Below, one piece after another: positions 10,553 through 20,493 of a DNA stretch of 64,000 bases (position 1 is its first letter; every line of letters begins with the position of its first letter). The stretch covers positions 933,135 through 997,134 of the forward strand of contig BCGQ01000001.1 in NCBI GenBank assembly GCA_001599355.1, in the 5' to 3' direction. The notes beneath the pieces are model-generated. The model was given only the letters and a program-made list of their open reading frames with translations. It was not told the origin of the DNA and ran no database searches. This DNA is from Nakazawaea peltata (lineage: Eukaryota; Ascomycota; Pichiomycetes; Alaninales; Pachysolenaceae). A program made the position numbers and the translations under genes.

Positions 10553-10661
10553 AAAAAAAAATTTACTTCATTTCTACAGATGCAATTTTCACTCTGATAA
10601 GCTATATTTTTTCAAGGCCATTAGAAGATTGCTAAAGTTTAAAGGTCATAAATTGACAACA

Positions 10662-12356
10662 ATGGATTCAAAGACTATTGGAATTTTGGGAGGAGGCCAG
10701 TTAGGCCGTATGATTGTTGAGGCTGCTCACAGATTGAATATCAAAACGATCATTTTAGATGCCCCTGGATCCCCAGCCAAGCAAATTAACGCTTTAGATG
10801 AGCATGTCGATGGGTCTTTCACCGACCCAAAACTGATCCAAGAATTAGCTAAGAAATGTGATTTACTCACTGTTGAGATTGAGCATGTTGATGCTGACTT
10901 CTTGATCAAGTTGCAAGAGGAGACCGGAATTGCTATCTACCCATCGCCAAAGACCATCAAATTGATCCAGGACAAGTACCTCCAAAAGAAGCATTTGATT
11001 GACCATGGGATTCAAGTCGTGGAGTCGAAGGATGTTGAGTCGACTAGAGAAGCTCTTTTGGAGGTTGGCCAATCCTATGGATATCCATATATGTTGAAGT
11101 CGAGAACTTTGGCTTATGATGGTAGAGGGAACTTTGTTGTAAAGAATGAGCTGTCTGTTGATGAGGCTTTGAAACTGTTACACAACAGACCTTTGTACCT
11201 GGAGAAATGGGCCCCATTCACCAAGGAATTGGCTGTTATGGTTGTTAGATCTGTCGATGGGTCTGTTCACTCTTATCCTGTAGTTGAAACCATCCATCAG
11301 AACAATATTTGTCACTTATGTTACTGTCCTGCCAGAGTTAATGACACAGTACAAGCTAAGGCCCAAATTTTGGCCAAAGATCTGATTAAAACTTTCGAAG
11401 GTGCTGGTATTTTCGGTGTAGAAATGTTCGTGTTACCAAATGGAGAACTTTTGATCAATGAGATCGCTCCAAGACCTCATAACTCTGGTCATTACACCAT
11501 CGATGCATGCAATACTTCTCAATTTGAGGCTCATATTAGATCTATTGCTGGTTTGCCAATGCCAAAGGGTTTCACTTCTTTGAGCACCACCTCGACTAAT
11601 GCTATTATGTTGAACATTTTAGGTGGTGAAGAAGCTGATTCCGAGTTGGAAATTTGTAAGAGATCTTTAGAGACTCCTCACAGTTCAGTCTACTTGTATG
11701 GTAAAACTACTAGACCAGCTAGAAAAATGGGTCATATTAATATTGTAAGTTCATCTATGGAAGATTGTGAGAGAAGATTGGCTTATATTCTTGGAGACAG
11801 TGATGAAATCCCATCTGCTGATCAAATTCTGGGCACCAGTCAAAAACCTTTAGTGGGAGTTATTATGGGATCCGATTCCGATTTACCAGTAATGTCTCAA
11901 GGATGTGATATTTTAAAGAAATTCGGTGTTCCATTTGAAGTCACTATTGTTTCTGCCCATAGAACTCCTCATAGAATGGCCAAATATGCCATCGAAGCCC
12001 CAAAACGTAACCTTAAATGTATCATTGCCGGAGCTGGAGGAGCTGCTCATTTGCCAGGTATGGTTGCTGCTATGACTCCATTACCAGTTATCGGAGTTCC
12101 AGTCAAGGGATCCACTTTAGATGGTGTCGACTCTCTCCATAGTATTGTTCAAATGCCTAGAGGTATTCCTGTAGCTACGGTAGCTATCAATAATTCTACC
12201 AATGCTGCTCTTTTGGCCATTAGAATTTTGGGTGCATTTGATTCTAAATGGTTATCCGAGATGGAGACTTATATGAACAACATGGAGGATGAGGTGTTAG
12301 TGAAGGCTGAAAAGTTGGAGACTATTGGATATGAGGAATATTTGAATAGTAAATAG
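10662..12356 (+). CDS. ADE2: Phosphoribosylaminoimidazole carboxylase
   Basis: Catalyses the carboxylation of aminoimidazole ribonucleotide in purine synthesis; loss causes red pigment in yeasts. The 564-residue product (571 in baker's yeast) has the N-terminal PurK-like ATP-grasp part, starting with the nucleotide-binding [11 protein letters not shown], and the C-terminal PurE-like part from about residue 395 with [17 protein letters not shown] and [12 protein letters not shown]. The frame stays open to 10542 but has no earlier ATG, and homology begins at MDSKTIG, so I start at 10662. Codons 180 and 241 are CTG where baker's yeast has Ala (RPLYAEKW and NAIKSF), part of the evidence for CTG coding alanine. 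Upstream TGACTC sites suggest Bas1/Gcn4 control. Confidence 0.98.
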   Translation: MDSKTIGILGGGQLGRMIVEAAHRLNIKTIILDAPGSPAKQINALDEHVDGSFTDPKLIQELAKKCDLLTVEIEHVDADFLIKLQEETGIAIYPSPKTIKLIQDKYLQKKHLIDHGIQVVESKDVESTREALLEVGQSYGYPYMLKSRTLAYDGRGNFVVKNELSVDEALKLLHNRPLYLEKWAPFTKELAVMVVRSVDGSVHSYPVVETIHQNNICHLCYCPARVNDTVQAKAQILAKDLIKTFEGAGIFGVEMFVLPNGELLINEIAPRPHNSGHYTIDACNTSQFEAHIRSIAGLPMPKGFTSLSTTSTNAIMLNILGGEEADSELEICKRSLETPHSSVYLYGKTTRPARKMGHINIVSSSMEDCERRLAYILGDSDEIPSADQILGTSQKPLVGVIMGSDSDLPVMSQGCDILKKFGVPFEVTIVSAHRTPHRMAKYAIEAPKRNLKCIIAGAGGAAHLPGMVAAMTPLPVIGVPVKGSTLDGVDSLHSIVQMPRGIPVATVAINNSTNAALLAIRILGAFDSKWLSEMETYMNNMEDEVLVKAEKLETIGYEEYLNSK

Positions 12357-12821
12357 AAAGATGGTGTGAGTTAATAACATCATAACACCAATATAAATAA
12401 ACATCGTAACACCAAGTGTATAAGTAGAGCGTAGTCAACTACTCAACAATAATGACAATAGTTGTTAGTTGGTATTGTAAGTGGTTATCTGGTCATAACG
12501 AAATCGTCAGAGAGTTCTGGCCTTTAAAAGAGCGACCCCTAAATCCCTATCTAATCTTACCTAATCCCTGCCCAACTACACCTTAACTACCCTCGGTCTG
12601 TAACTACCCTCGGTCTATAATTACCCTCGGTCTATAATTACCCTCGGTCTATAACCCCTCAGCAATTTATCATTTTATTAACATTGAGCAATTTATCAAT
12701 CCCACCTATGCGCTCTTCGCTCTGCGTACTCGCTAAGCGCTACAAAAATCTAATTGATCACACCTAATCAAAATTAACAAGACCAAGTAGAGAGGAGAGG
12801 CATACGCCAACGTAGACTAAA
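12357..12821. other. Intergenic region between ADE2 and UBP2
   Basis: No gene seen. The ADE2 3' flank carries two related motifs, ATCATAACACCAA within 12373-12393 and ATCGTAACACCAA within 12401-12416. A 21-bp stretch at 12373-12393 recurs exactly downstream of UBP2 (16584-16604). A 17-bp tandem array lies at 12584-12651. Confidence 0.7.
12584..12651. repeat. 17-bp tandem repeat, four copies
   Basis: Four contiguous copies of a 17-bp unit close to TAATTACCCTCGGTCTA (12584-12600, 12601-12617, 12618-12634, 12635-12651), differing by one or two bases, followed by a broken fifth copy. It lies between the end of ADE2 and the UBP2 promoter. Confidence 0.9.
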
Positions 12822-15800
12822 ATGGTGCTGAATGATCAAGATTTAGCCTCTTCCGATCAATTGATGGATATTGACACCAACGTCGATCCCACCTCCAAAG
12901 AAAATCTCCTCATTGATTTACCGCCGGATCAACTCGCGCCTGAACAGGCTCCACTTGACGCCAATGAGGATGAGGATGAATTACAAGAGCAACAACCACC
13001 TCCTATTCAGCCGCGGTTATTCAAAACCACCGACAGATTGATTAGCGACCTCATAAATGACGTCAGTATGTTCGAATCAGGCTTCAATCACGGTATATTA
13101 CGCCTTCCTACGATCGAATACGCCACCGCCTTATCGAGGTTCCTTCAAGGACACAACTACCGGTCTTTATATCAATTTGGAGTGATTAATAACAAAATTG
13201 ACTTCGCGCCAAGTCAGGAGCTTTCACTGGATGGAATAAATATCGTCAGGGGGTTCCTTTATAAGACCAGACAGCTTTCGAATCCGAGCGAGTTCTTGAG
13301 TTCTCCAATTTATAACGTCAAGATCATCATCAAACATGACCCAACAAGGAAACATTACCCGCTTGCCAATAAACATGGGTTCCATGAGATCCCAGATGAA
13401 GAGTTGACCCCTCAGAATAGGAGAGATTTGATCGTAGATTATCAGAAGGTGTATAGAGAGGCCAAGGCAGTTCTTTCGGAGACAGAAGCTAGAATGATAC
13501 AGTCACTGATACCTGATATTATCGATTATGGTACTTTTATATCATCGGCTACTAATCTGTTACTTCGAATTGAGTTGTCTAGGGGGTATTTCAGTGAGGA
13601 AGCATTGAGAAATTTCAGTGAGGAGGCTATACGAAGTCGGGTGGAAAGTTATGAGGGAGCAATGCCAGGTCCAGTCCCGGCCACCCCCACTCCATTCAAT
13701 TGTTTCAATTCCCTCACCCGCATTATCCGTGGCCCTCTTACCCACGACCCCTCTACCGATATAAAGTCCATTCGTTCCGATCATAAAGTTCCAAATATAG
13801 ACGTGGGGATACTATTCATGGAGAAATATCTCGGTTTCACTATAGACACCGAGCTCGGAGAATTATTCCCCCCAGATTTGTCTCTACCTTTATTAAGAGA
13901 AAGTTATATTGTGAAGTATCTCGAAGCTTTATACTTCTCTAGGTCTCCTCAAATCTCATTAGGAAATGAATCGATCATTTCTCGATTATTGAACGAGAAG
14001 GTGGAGTTCGGCCAAACAAGTTTGGAAGAGACCCGTGAAGATACTTTGGTCTCTTACATTGCATTAACTTCAAGACACAAATATACCGATAATGAGATCC
14101 GTGATCTGTATAAGATCTTGGCTCAATTGGACCCTTCGAATGCTTGCAGATACTTTGATTATTTATCGGAAGTTTCTGCTCAAAGGAACACTTTGAATTT
14201 GAAAGGGTTTGTGAGTTCTTTGAGAAGTGAGGGAATGGTCGGTTATAGAGATATTTGTGATTGTTACAGAATGTTGGAGGTACCTGCTGAGAGTTATGAT
14301 ACTATTGATGATCAGCTGCTTCTCCAACAGTATATTGGTCTTTGTATAGTGAAGACTTCGAGTCAAGCAAGATCTAGTTTGAGAGAACTGTTAATGACTA
14401 TCTCCAGAGCTACAGGAAGTACTAGATTACTGAAATTCTTGAAATCTGAACCTGTCGCTGATGTTGCACAAGCATATGATATTCTTGATGTCAATGAAAC
14501 TGTCGAAAACGAACTTATAATCACGGCTAATGAGGTGAAGAAACTGGATTACATCGATGATTCCAATTTATACGATAGAGCCTTATTATGTATTGCTTTG
14601 CATAGAAAGTCGTATGAATTGCTTGAGTATATCGAGAAGAAGTTGCCTTATTTGAATAGTTGTCTTGAGCTTGACTTTTCTCAGCTGTACCAATATTTGG
14701 GAGCTGATCAATTTGCCAATGATTTCCAAATCATCTCCATCTTCCAAGAAAGAATAGCGAAGGATCCAAGTATCGATGTTAGAGTCTTAAGACTGTATTT
14801 GAGATACATTGGAAGACAGAAAAAGAGTCGTTTGATTAGTGAGTTCTTGAAGAAAGGTATCATTGATTCGCTGTTCTTACCGGTTGAGAACTCTCCTGTT
14901 GGCTTGAACAATATTGGTAATACATGTTACTTAAACTCATTGTTGCAATACTACTTTGTTATTGAGCCATTGAGACGGCTGGTGTTGGGATTCAATGACG
15001 TTATAACTAAGGAGAAGTTCGACTCTGAAGAGATCTTTACAAAGAGAAGAATCGGAAGCAGAACTGTTGGCTTTAAAGAGACTGAAAGATCGTATCAATT
15101 TGTTTACCAACTTCGTGATTTATTTGAGGAATTGATTAAGAGTAATAGGAGATGTATATCACCACGAAGAGAATTGGCTTATCTTCTGTTTTCTCCAAGT
15201 ACAGATGAGGTTGAATTTCAGATTGAGTCTGTTGAAACAATTGAGACACCGACTGTAAGTGAGATCGAGCTCAATGTTCCCTCCAGTGAGACTTGCGAGG
15301 CTGAATCGGAAGATATTGCTCCAAAGAGACGTCTTTCAAGCGAGTCTTATGAAATCGTTACTAATAAAAGTGTCCACATTGAAGACCAAGATATTGATAT
15401 GTCTGAAGAGGCTAAAGTTGATCAAGTCGGTACAACTTCTGCTGCAACTTGTCAAATCTCTGTTGATCAGATGGAGAATGCTTTGGAAATGGGAAGACAA
15501 CAAGACGTCACCGAATGTATCCAGAACGTATTATTCCAGTTGGAAAGTGCATTGATGCCTCGTTCGTTGGAAGAAGACGATGAACAAATCGACTTGATCA
15601 AGGAATTATTCTACGGTAAGACCAAGCAAACATTGCAGCCTTTTGATCCTAAAACATGTACAGAGATCGAAACCTGTAAAATAAGAACCAAAGAAGAGAG
15701 ATTCTTGAGCTTATTGGTGAATATCGGAGATCATCCAAAGGATATTTATGATGCTTTGGACACTTATTTCAATGAGGATATGATTAGTATGGACGATGGA

Positions 15801-16526
15801 GTCGTCAAGAGGACTTTGACTATCACTGAGCTTCCAACTATTTTGCAAATCCAAATTCAAAGAGTCCAATTCGATAGGGAACGTTTAATGCCGGTGAAAT
15901 CGATTGAACCAATTCCATTCGAAGAGAATTTGTATATGGATAGATATATGGAGACAGATGATGAAGAAATCGTGAGAAGAAGACAACAAGTATTCGAATG
16001 GAAACACCAGATCTCGCTCTTGGACTTGAAAAGACAGAAATTGCATAATAAAGATGAACAGGATTTATACAATTCCAAAGATGGGTTGACAATATTCAAG
16101 AACTTCTTGGAAGCTGAAGCTTTAGATGAGTTTGACGATTTGAAACTTAGTAACGAAACTGTGGAAACTATCAATGATCTCGTCAAAGATATTCAAACAG
16201 ATGAACTGGAGATCGCTGGAGAACTCAGCACTCTTCAAAGCAATATCGCTTCTCAATTCAAAGACTTCACCAAGATTGGATATAAATTGTTTGCGATTTT
16301 CATTCATAGAGGTGAAGCTTCTTATGGGCATTATTGGATTTATATTAAAGATCCAAAGAGAAGTGTCTATAGGAAGTATAACGATGAGATAGTCACTGAG
16401 GTTACATTGGAAGAGGTGTTTAATTTTGAGGAGGGTAATACTGCTACTCCGTATTTCCTTGTATATGTTAAAGATGATGCGGAGATTAGTTATGTTGATC
16501 CATTGAGGAGAGAAATAGCAGCATAG
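12822..16526 (+). CDS. UBP2: Ubiquitin-specific protease Ubp2
   Basis: Deubiquitinating cysteine protease. In baker's yeast Ubp2 works with Rup1 and Rsp5 and trims K63-linked chains. The product has 1234 residues (1272 in baker's yeast). The catalytic Cys box GLNNIGNTCYLNS places the nucleophile at C702, and the His box GEASYGHYWIYIKDP places the general base at H1170. The long N-terminal part (about 1-690) has no recognised catalytic motif, as in Ubp2. The region between the boxes contains an acidic, probably disordered insert (about 790-880) and coiled segments. The overall architecture, late catalytic domain and length make Ubp2 the best match among yeast USPs. The third codon is CTG. Confidence 0.93.
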   Translation: MVLNDQDLASSDQLMDIDTNVDPTSKENLLIDLPPDQLAPEQAPLDANEDEDELQEQQPPPIQPRLFKTTDRLISDLINDVSMFESGFNHGILRLPTIEYATALSRFLQGHNYRSLYQFGVINNKIDFAPSQELSLDGINIVRGFLYKTRQLSNPSEFLSSPIYNVKIIIKHDPTRKHYPLANKHGFHEIPDEELTPQNRRDLIVDYQKVYREAKAVLSETEARMIQSLIPDIIDYGTFISSATNLLLRIELSRGYFSEEALRNFSEEAIRSRVESYEGAMPGPVPATPTPFNCFNSLTRIIRGPLTHDPSTDIKSIRSDHKVPNIDVGILFMEKYLGFTIDTELGELFPPDLSLPLLRESYIVKYLEALYFSRSPQISLGNESIISRLLNEKVEFGQTSLEETREDTLVSYIALTSRHKYTDNEIRDLYKILAQLDPSNACRYFDYLSEVSAQRNTLNLKGFVSSLRSEGMVGYRDICDCYRMLEVPAESYDTIDDQLLLQQYIGLCIVKTSSQARSSLRELLMTISRATGSTRLLKFLKSEPVADVAQAYDILDVNETVENELIITANEVKKLDYIDDSNLYDRALLCIALHRKSYELLEYIEKKLPYLNSCLELDFSQLYQYLGADQFANDFQIISIFQERIAKDPSIDVRVLRLYLRYIGRQKKSRLISEFLKKGIIDSLFLPVENSPVGLNNIGNTCYLNSLLQYYFVIEPLRRLVLGFNDVITKEKFDSEEIFTKRRIGSRTVGFKETERSYQFVYQLRDLFEELIKSNRRCISPRRELAYLLFSPSTDEVEFQIESVETIETPTVSEIELNVPSSETCEAESEDIAPKRRLSSESYEIVTNKSVHIEDQDIDMSEEAKVDQVGTTSAATCQISVDQMENALEMGRQQDVTECIQNVLFQLESALMPRSLEEDDEQIDLIKELFYGKTKQTLQPFDPKTCTEIETCKIRTKEERFLSLLVNIGDHPKDIYDALDTYFNEDMISMDDGVVKRTLTITELPTILQIQIQRVQFDRERLMPVKSIEPIPFEENLYMDRYMETDDEEIVRRRQQVFEWKHQISLLDLKRQKLHNKDEQDLYNSKDGLTIFKNFLEAEALDEFDDLKLSNETVETINDLVKDIQTDELEIAGELSTLQSNIASQFKDFTKIGYKLFAIFIHRGEASYGHYWIYIKDPKRSVYRKYNDEIVTEVTLEEVFNFEEGNTATPYFLVYVKDDAEISYVDPLRREIAA

Positions 16527-17153
16527 GCTGGCTAGAGACTACATTGTCCAGTACACGTCACCATGTACATCGTGACACCAAGAAATAACATCATAACACC
16601 AATAAATAGCTATAATAGTACATTATAATAGTATATGTAGAACACTGATACAATGTACTTCACTGGTACAGTAAAGTATGCTCTAGTTACTAAAGGACTC
16701 CAAGAAACTAACAGACTAACACTATAATAGTTAATGGTCACCTGTCTTTACCTGATCCACTACGCTTCTCTCCCTCCTCATCCTGCCGTGCTCAGAAGGT
16801 AACTTGAGATCGATTACCTAATATGGTAATTGGGTGTACACGACCATTACAATTTACACATAATACTATAGATTAATAAGAGTACACAGCTGGATTAGAA
16901 ACTAAGATATCTCTATTCTCACCTTCAGTCCATTCTATATCAACTGCACTCCGAAAAATCGACTCCCCTCACCATATCCTTATCCTCTTCACATCCCTCT
17001 ACCCCACCTAATCCCTACCTAGATCGTACCTGAAACTTTTAATAATCTGCTCACCCTCCCCAAGTACTAAATAGCCAACAAGGACAGCACAGAAGACAAG
17101 GAAAGCAGTAGATCGAAGCGAGGTAGTACATTGAAGAAACAGCTGTTCTGACC
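16527..17153. other. Intergenic region between UBP2 and the nuclease-fold gene
   Basis: No gene seen. The first 80 bases carry the same paired motif as the ADE2 3' flank (ATCGTGACACCAA within 16567-16582, ATCATAACACCAA within 16584-16604). TACACGACC at 16837-16845 is one of several copies of a motif clustered around the DNA-binding/PLP fusion gene. Confidence 0.65.
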
Positions 17154-18314
17154 ATGAAATTACATTCGAGAGTCTTGTACGTCGTGGTATTACCACTTTT
17201 CGTACTTCTGGCATTTCTGATCCATTCTTACATGTCTTTCCATACAGTGTCCTACTCCGACATTCAACGGGTAATTAACAAGCATAATAATGTGGATCAA
17301 TTTAGACAGATCCCATCGTCGAAGCCGCTGATTAGATTCTTGACATGGAATTTGAAGTACGATAAGTTCAAGGATTTTGAAACCGTGGTAGATTCCGTAG
17401 AGCTGATGTCCAAAGAGATCCCAGATATTTCCAAGATAAATTCATACAGTATGGTGGAAGAGGTCAGTTGGACTCAAAGAAGATTTGGGATTGTGAACGA
17501 GATTTTATTCAGTGACCCAGACGTTTTCTGTGTTCAAGAGCTGATGAAGAACCAATTGGACGATTTGGATGAGATGTTATCGTTTGGATGGAAATGGCTT
17601 GGTAAAGCCAGAGATGATGGTGAAACCGATGGTGAACATACGCTGGTCTTCTTTAGAAGATCCATGTTTAATCTTTTAGGTGACCGTACTATTTGGTTGT
17701 CTGATACTCCATTTGAGATTTCACAGTATCCGGGGACTATTGCCAGGAGAATCCTGACCATTGTTAGATTACAACATAAGATCACTGGAGACAAATTCTC
17801 GGTGATTAATTCTCATTGGGATCCGGAATCTGAAGAGGCCAGACAATTATCGGCTAATTTGATCAAGTATATTGGAGCCCATGAGTATGGATTACATGAA
17901 CTTGTGTTCTTTGCTGGAGATTTGAACTCACCTTCCTCTGGTAAGAAAGCTACTCTGTATAATATCTTAACTGGAGATGTGAAGACGACATTCCAACAGT
18001 CCGAAGATCCGGCTTTCAACCGTGAGTATCACAGTGCTTATTTCAAGGATTTCAAATTCAAAGATTTATTGGAACTCACTCCACCCCAAGCCAGACTGGG
18101 TAACATAGGTACTGCTACTGGGTTCAGAAAACCAGCTAAAGGTGGCATCGAAAGAATTGATGTTCTCATGGGAGGTACTTTTGGAGATGAACATTTAGAT
18201 ATGAATAGAAAGAAGTTCGAAGTACTAAGATTTAAGACTGGGGATAACCTTTATGATAATGGTGTGATGCTTTCTGATCATAGACCTGTTTATGCTGACA
18301 TTATATTTTATTAA
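17154..18314 (+). CDS. Membrane-anchored endonuclease/exonuclease/phosphatase-fold protein
   Basis: Member of the Mg-dependent EEP superfamily (DNase I, sphingomyelinase and inositol phosphatase relatives), 386 residues. Residues about 7-26 form one hydrophobic signal anchor, so the catalytic part probably faces the secretory lumen or cell exterior. The superfamily residues are all visible: N66 in TWNLKYD, E129 in FCVQEL, H221 in INSHWDP, D256 and N258 in AGDLNSP, and D375-H376 in SDHRP. They suggest an active phosphodiesterase or phosphatase. I do not recognise a characterised yeast orthologue, and the substrate (nucleic acid, lipid or phosphoester) cannot be told. Confidence 0.85.
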   Translation: MKLHSRVLYVVVLPLFVLLAFLIHSYMSFHTVSYSDIQRVINKHNNVDQFRQIPSSKPLIRFLTWNLKYDKFKDFETVVDSVELMSKEIPDISKINSYSMVEEVSWTQRRFGIVNEILFSDPDVFCVQELMKNQLDDLDEMLSFGWKWLGKARDDGETDGEHTLVFFRRSMFNLLGDRTIWLSDTPFEISQYPGTIARRILTIVRLQHKITGDKFSVINSHWDPESEEARQLSANLIKYIGAHEYGLHELVFFAGDLNSPSSGKKATLYNILTGDVKTTFQQSEDPAFNREYHSAYFKDFKFKDLLELTPPQARLGNIGTATGFRKPAKGGIERIDVLMGGTFGDEHLDMNRKKFEVLRFKTGDNLYDNGVMLSDHRPVYADIIFY

Positions 18315-18506
18315 TGTATAATTGAGATATGGAGATTGTAGAGAAGAGTAGAGAGTATACTGCTTAATAGTTAGTGGCGTAGTTACCTGAATGGGTCAAC
18401 TTCACCACTTCGAAAGAGATAGATTTGGGGGTCTCCCAAAGTCGTGCATTACAAATTATACGAATTAGGAAATCATATTAGATCCATGCACAGAGGAACT
18501 TTAAAA

Positions 18507-18557
18507 GGTCGTGTACGACTAATATCTACTAATTTGGAAACTATAAAAGGTCGTGTG
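18507..18557. promoter_or_regulatory. Two copies of the GGTCGTGT motif downstream of the fusion gene
   Basis: GGTCGTGTA at 18507-18515 and GGTCGTGTG at 18549-18557 lie just beyond the 3' end of the fusion gene, each preceded by AAAA. The first lies within an inverted repeat GTCGT-GT-ACGAC (18508-18519). The same motif occurs in reverse at 20585-20593, upstream of the fusion gene, and at 16837-16845. A role as a binding site is only a suggestion. Confidence 0.35.
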
Positions 18558-18591
18558 CTCCTAATTTCGTAATACCCCCAATTCATATTAA

Positions 18592-20493
18592 CTATACATC
18601 ATTCGTAAAACTTGTAAATGCTTGATCCAAATCGTTTACTAAATCTTCATAATCCTCACATCCCACACTAAATCTTAAAATATTACCTTTAATACCAAAA
18701 GATCTCAAAGAATCCGAGTACAGCAGGTCAAGATTAACAAACAACGGATTTAAATTGGCCAATTCTACAGTTGTCTCTCCACCTCCTCCATTCCCACCAC
18801 TTCCCGGGCCTCCAGATCCAATAGTGGAATGTTCATTGGCCCCAGATAACGATTTTGATTTCGATTTAGGATTCACAAACTTGAATCGAGTCATTAACAG
18901 CTTCGCAATGTCCATAGATACAACCTCTATGGCAAATACTGGGTTATAGTAGCCGTTCAACTGACTCTCTACAAAACTATCCCCTTGTAATGATGAATGA
19001 TGTACCTTGATTACAATAGGATATCTGTCCAAATTCTTCAGCAAGTGTTTGATAAGTTGGAAAGTGTTAGAGCATTGTTGTAAAATTCTCATTTTGAATG
19101 TCCTGAGAGATCTTAATAGTAAGAAAGCATCAAAATTGGCGATATGAGAACCAAGACAGAATCTTTCCTCGATCAACTGAGCCTTCTCTTCTTTAGTCTT
19201 GGATACAATGAAACCAGCTAAGATATCACCATGTCCACTGAAATATTTAGTGGCCGAATGAATAATATAATCCAGTCCTTGTACAAATGGATCTTGTAAA
19301 GGTGGAGGAGCCAAAGTGGAGTCGACTACCAAAAGAGCACCTTTTGAATGAGCCAATTCCGAGTATTTTGATATATCAACACAATACCCTTCAGGATTCA
19401 TGGGCGACTCAATTATCATAATATCGTTAGCTGATAAGCTATCATAATCTTCAAGTGAGATTTTTTGTACCCCAGTCATTTTAGATAACAATTTGACAAC
19501 TTGATGGGTTCCTTGATATCCTGTATGATTAATGGCTATTTTCTTACAGTTCAAGAAGGTTAAAAGACCCATGATCGCGGAGGTTCCCGAATTATATAAG
19601 GTGACATAACCATTAGTGATATTTTCAAGAATTTTTTCCACCTTTTCAGAGTTCGGATGTGATGTTCGGGAATATTGGAAAGTGTCCATCGATAAAGTGG
19701 TTAATTGGGATTGAGGTTCTATATTGGATATCGATATGTTTTCCAGAGGTTGAACAAGTGGATTCAAATCTGTAGTAACAGATTTTGGATTCACTGTGGG
19801 GATATCATTTGGGTCTTTGAATATATCTAGAAGAGCATCATCTGAATGAATTAATCTTGTGTTAAAACCGAGCATATTTGAGGCTTGCTTCGACAGAGAC
19901 TGGTCATGGGACTGATTATTATTGTTTGATATCACAATATTCGTCGGTTGTATAGTAATGGTCTGTGGAGATGGTTCATCACCTCCTGTTACTTCTCCTG
20001 ATCCCTCTCTCGATCTCACTATGGCATTGTCTTGGGCTTTCCCGCTCTTACGTACCGGACCAATTCTATTCCTCTTCTTGAACGACGCAATCATTCCCGT
20101 ACTTATATTAATTTTGCTTCGATCATACCCGTGGATCTCCAAATAATACTCGATAGTATACCGAATCAACTGATCAGTGATTGGGACTCCTTTGGCGGCA
20201 TTCTCCGCTATGTATTGCTCCACCGATTTGATCACTTCCGGGTATTTGAGAACTGGAGTCTTCCTATAATGAATCAAATGTGGATTTTCTTCATACATAG
20301 CTCTAATTTTAGCTTCATTGACCACCCATGAAGAAAGTGTAGCCTGTGATAAGGCGAACCTATTCATGCTCCAAAACTTGTCTAAAGTCTGCCTTTGAGT
20401 CCTTCTAGGGGGGCCATTATAGTAGTCTAGAACTTGGATTTTCTGCTCCAATGAGGCTCTGGGGAGCTTGGTTGATTTGTTATTGGTATCCAT
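18592..20493 (-). CDS. Fusion of CENP-B-like DNA-binding domain and cystathionine gamma-synthase-type PLP enzyme
   Basis: One uninterrupted frame of 633 residues. Residues about 10-147 resemble the double helix-turn-helix of CENP-B, fission yeast Abp1 and pogo/Tc5-type transposases, ending FKKRNRI. A Ser/Asn-rich linker follows to about 205. Residues about 208-630 form a whole Cys/Met-metabolism PLP domain: NTRLIHSDD, the substrate/PLP motif YSRTSHP (274-280), ESPMNP (362-367), the pyridine-contacting D391 in VVDST, the Schiff-base K416 in HSATKYFSGHGD, R464 in SLRTFKMR, and the C-terminal LRFSVGCEDYEDL. A Gly/Ser-rich insert interrupts it near 545-575. Baker's yeast Str2 and its relatives lack this DNA-binding part. 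It could be a metabolite-sensing regulator, a DNA-tethered enzyme, or an enzyme with a borrowed domain. No DDE transposase domain is present. Confidence 0.88.
   Translation of the reverse strand: MDTNNKSTKLPRASLEQKIQVLDYYNGPPRRTQRQTLDKFWSMNRFALSQATLSSWVVNEAKIRAMYEENPHLIHYRKTPVLKYPEVIKSVEQYIAENAAKGVPITDQLIRYTIEYYLEIHGYDRSKINISTGMIASFKKRNRIGPVRKSGKAQDNAIVRSREGSGEVTGGDEPSPQTITIQPTNIVISNNNNQSHDQSLSKQASNMLGFNTRLIHSDDALLDIFKDPNDIPTVNPKSVTTDLNPLVQPLENISISNIEPQSQLTTLSMDTFQYSRTSHPNSEKVEKILENITNGYVTLYNSGTSAIMGLLTFLNCKKIAINHTGYQGTHQVVKLLSKMTGVQKISLEDYDSLSANDIMIIESPMNPEGYCVDISKYSELAHSKGALLVVDSTLAPPPLQDPFVQGLDYIIHSATKYFSGHGDILAGFIVSKTKEEKAQLIEERFCLGSHIANFDAFLLLRSLRTFKMRILQQCSNTFQLIKHLLKNLDRYPIVIKVHHSSLQGDSFVESQLNGYYNPVFAIEVVSMDIAKLLMTRFKFVNPKSKSKSLSGANEHSTIGSGGPGSGGNGGGGETTVELANLNPLFVNLDLLYSDSLRSFGIKGNILRFSVGCEDYEDLVNDLDQAFTSFTNDV

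Larger units (their letters stand above)
9172..10661. other. Intergenic region with divergent promoters of the glucosidase gene and ADE2
   Basis: About 1.5 kb without a supportable gene. It holds the upstream region of the glucosidase gene on the left, a 10-bp tandem repeat and two Gcn4/Bas1-type sites on the right, listed separately. A frame upstream of ADE2 reaches back to 10542, but it has no ATG before 10662. A TACTAAC heptamer at 10534-10540 has no partner donor site that I can see. Confidence 0.6.

Noticed and set aside
18592-20493. The CENP-B-like part as a remnant transposon
   Set aside because: No DDE catalytic region or terminal inverted repeats are visible, and the frame continues intact into the PLP enzyme.
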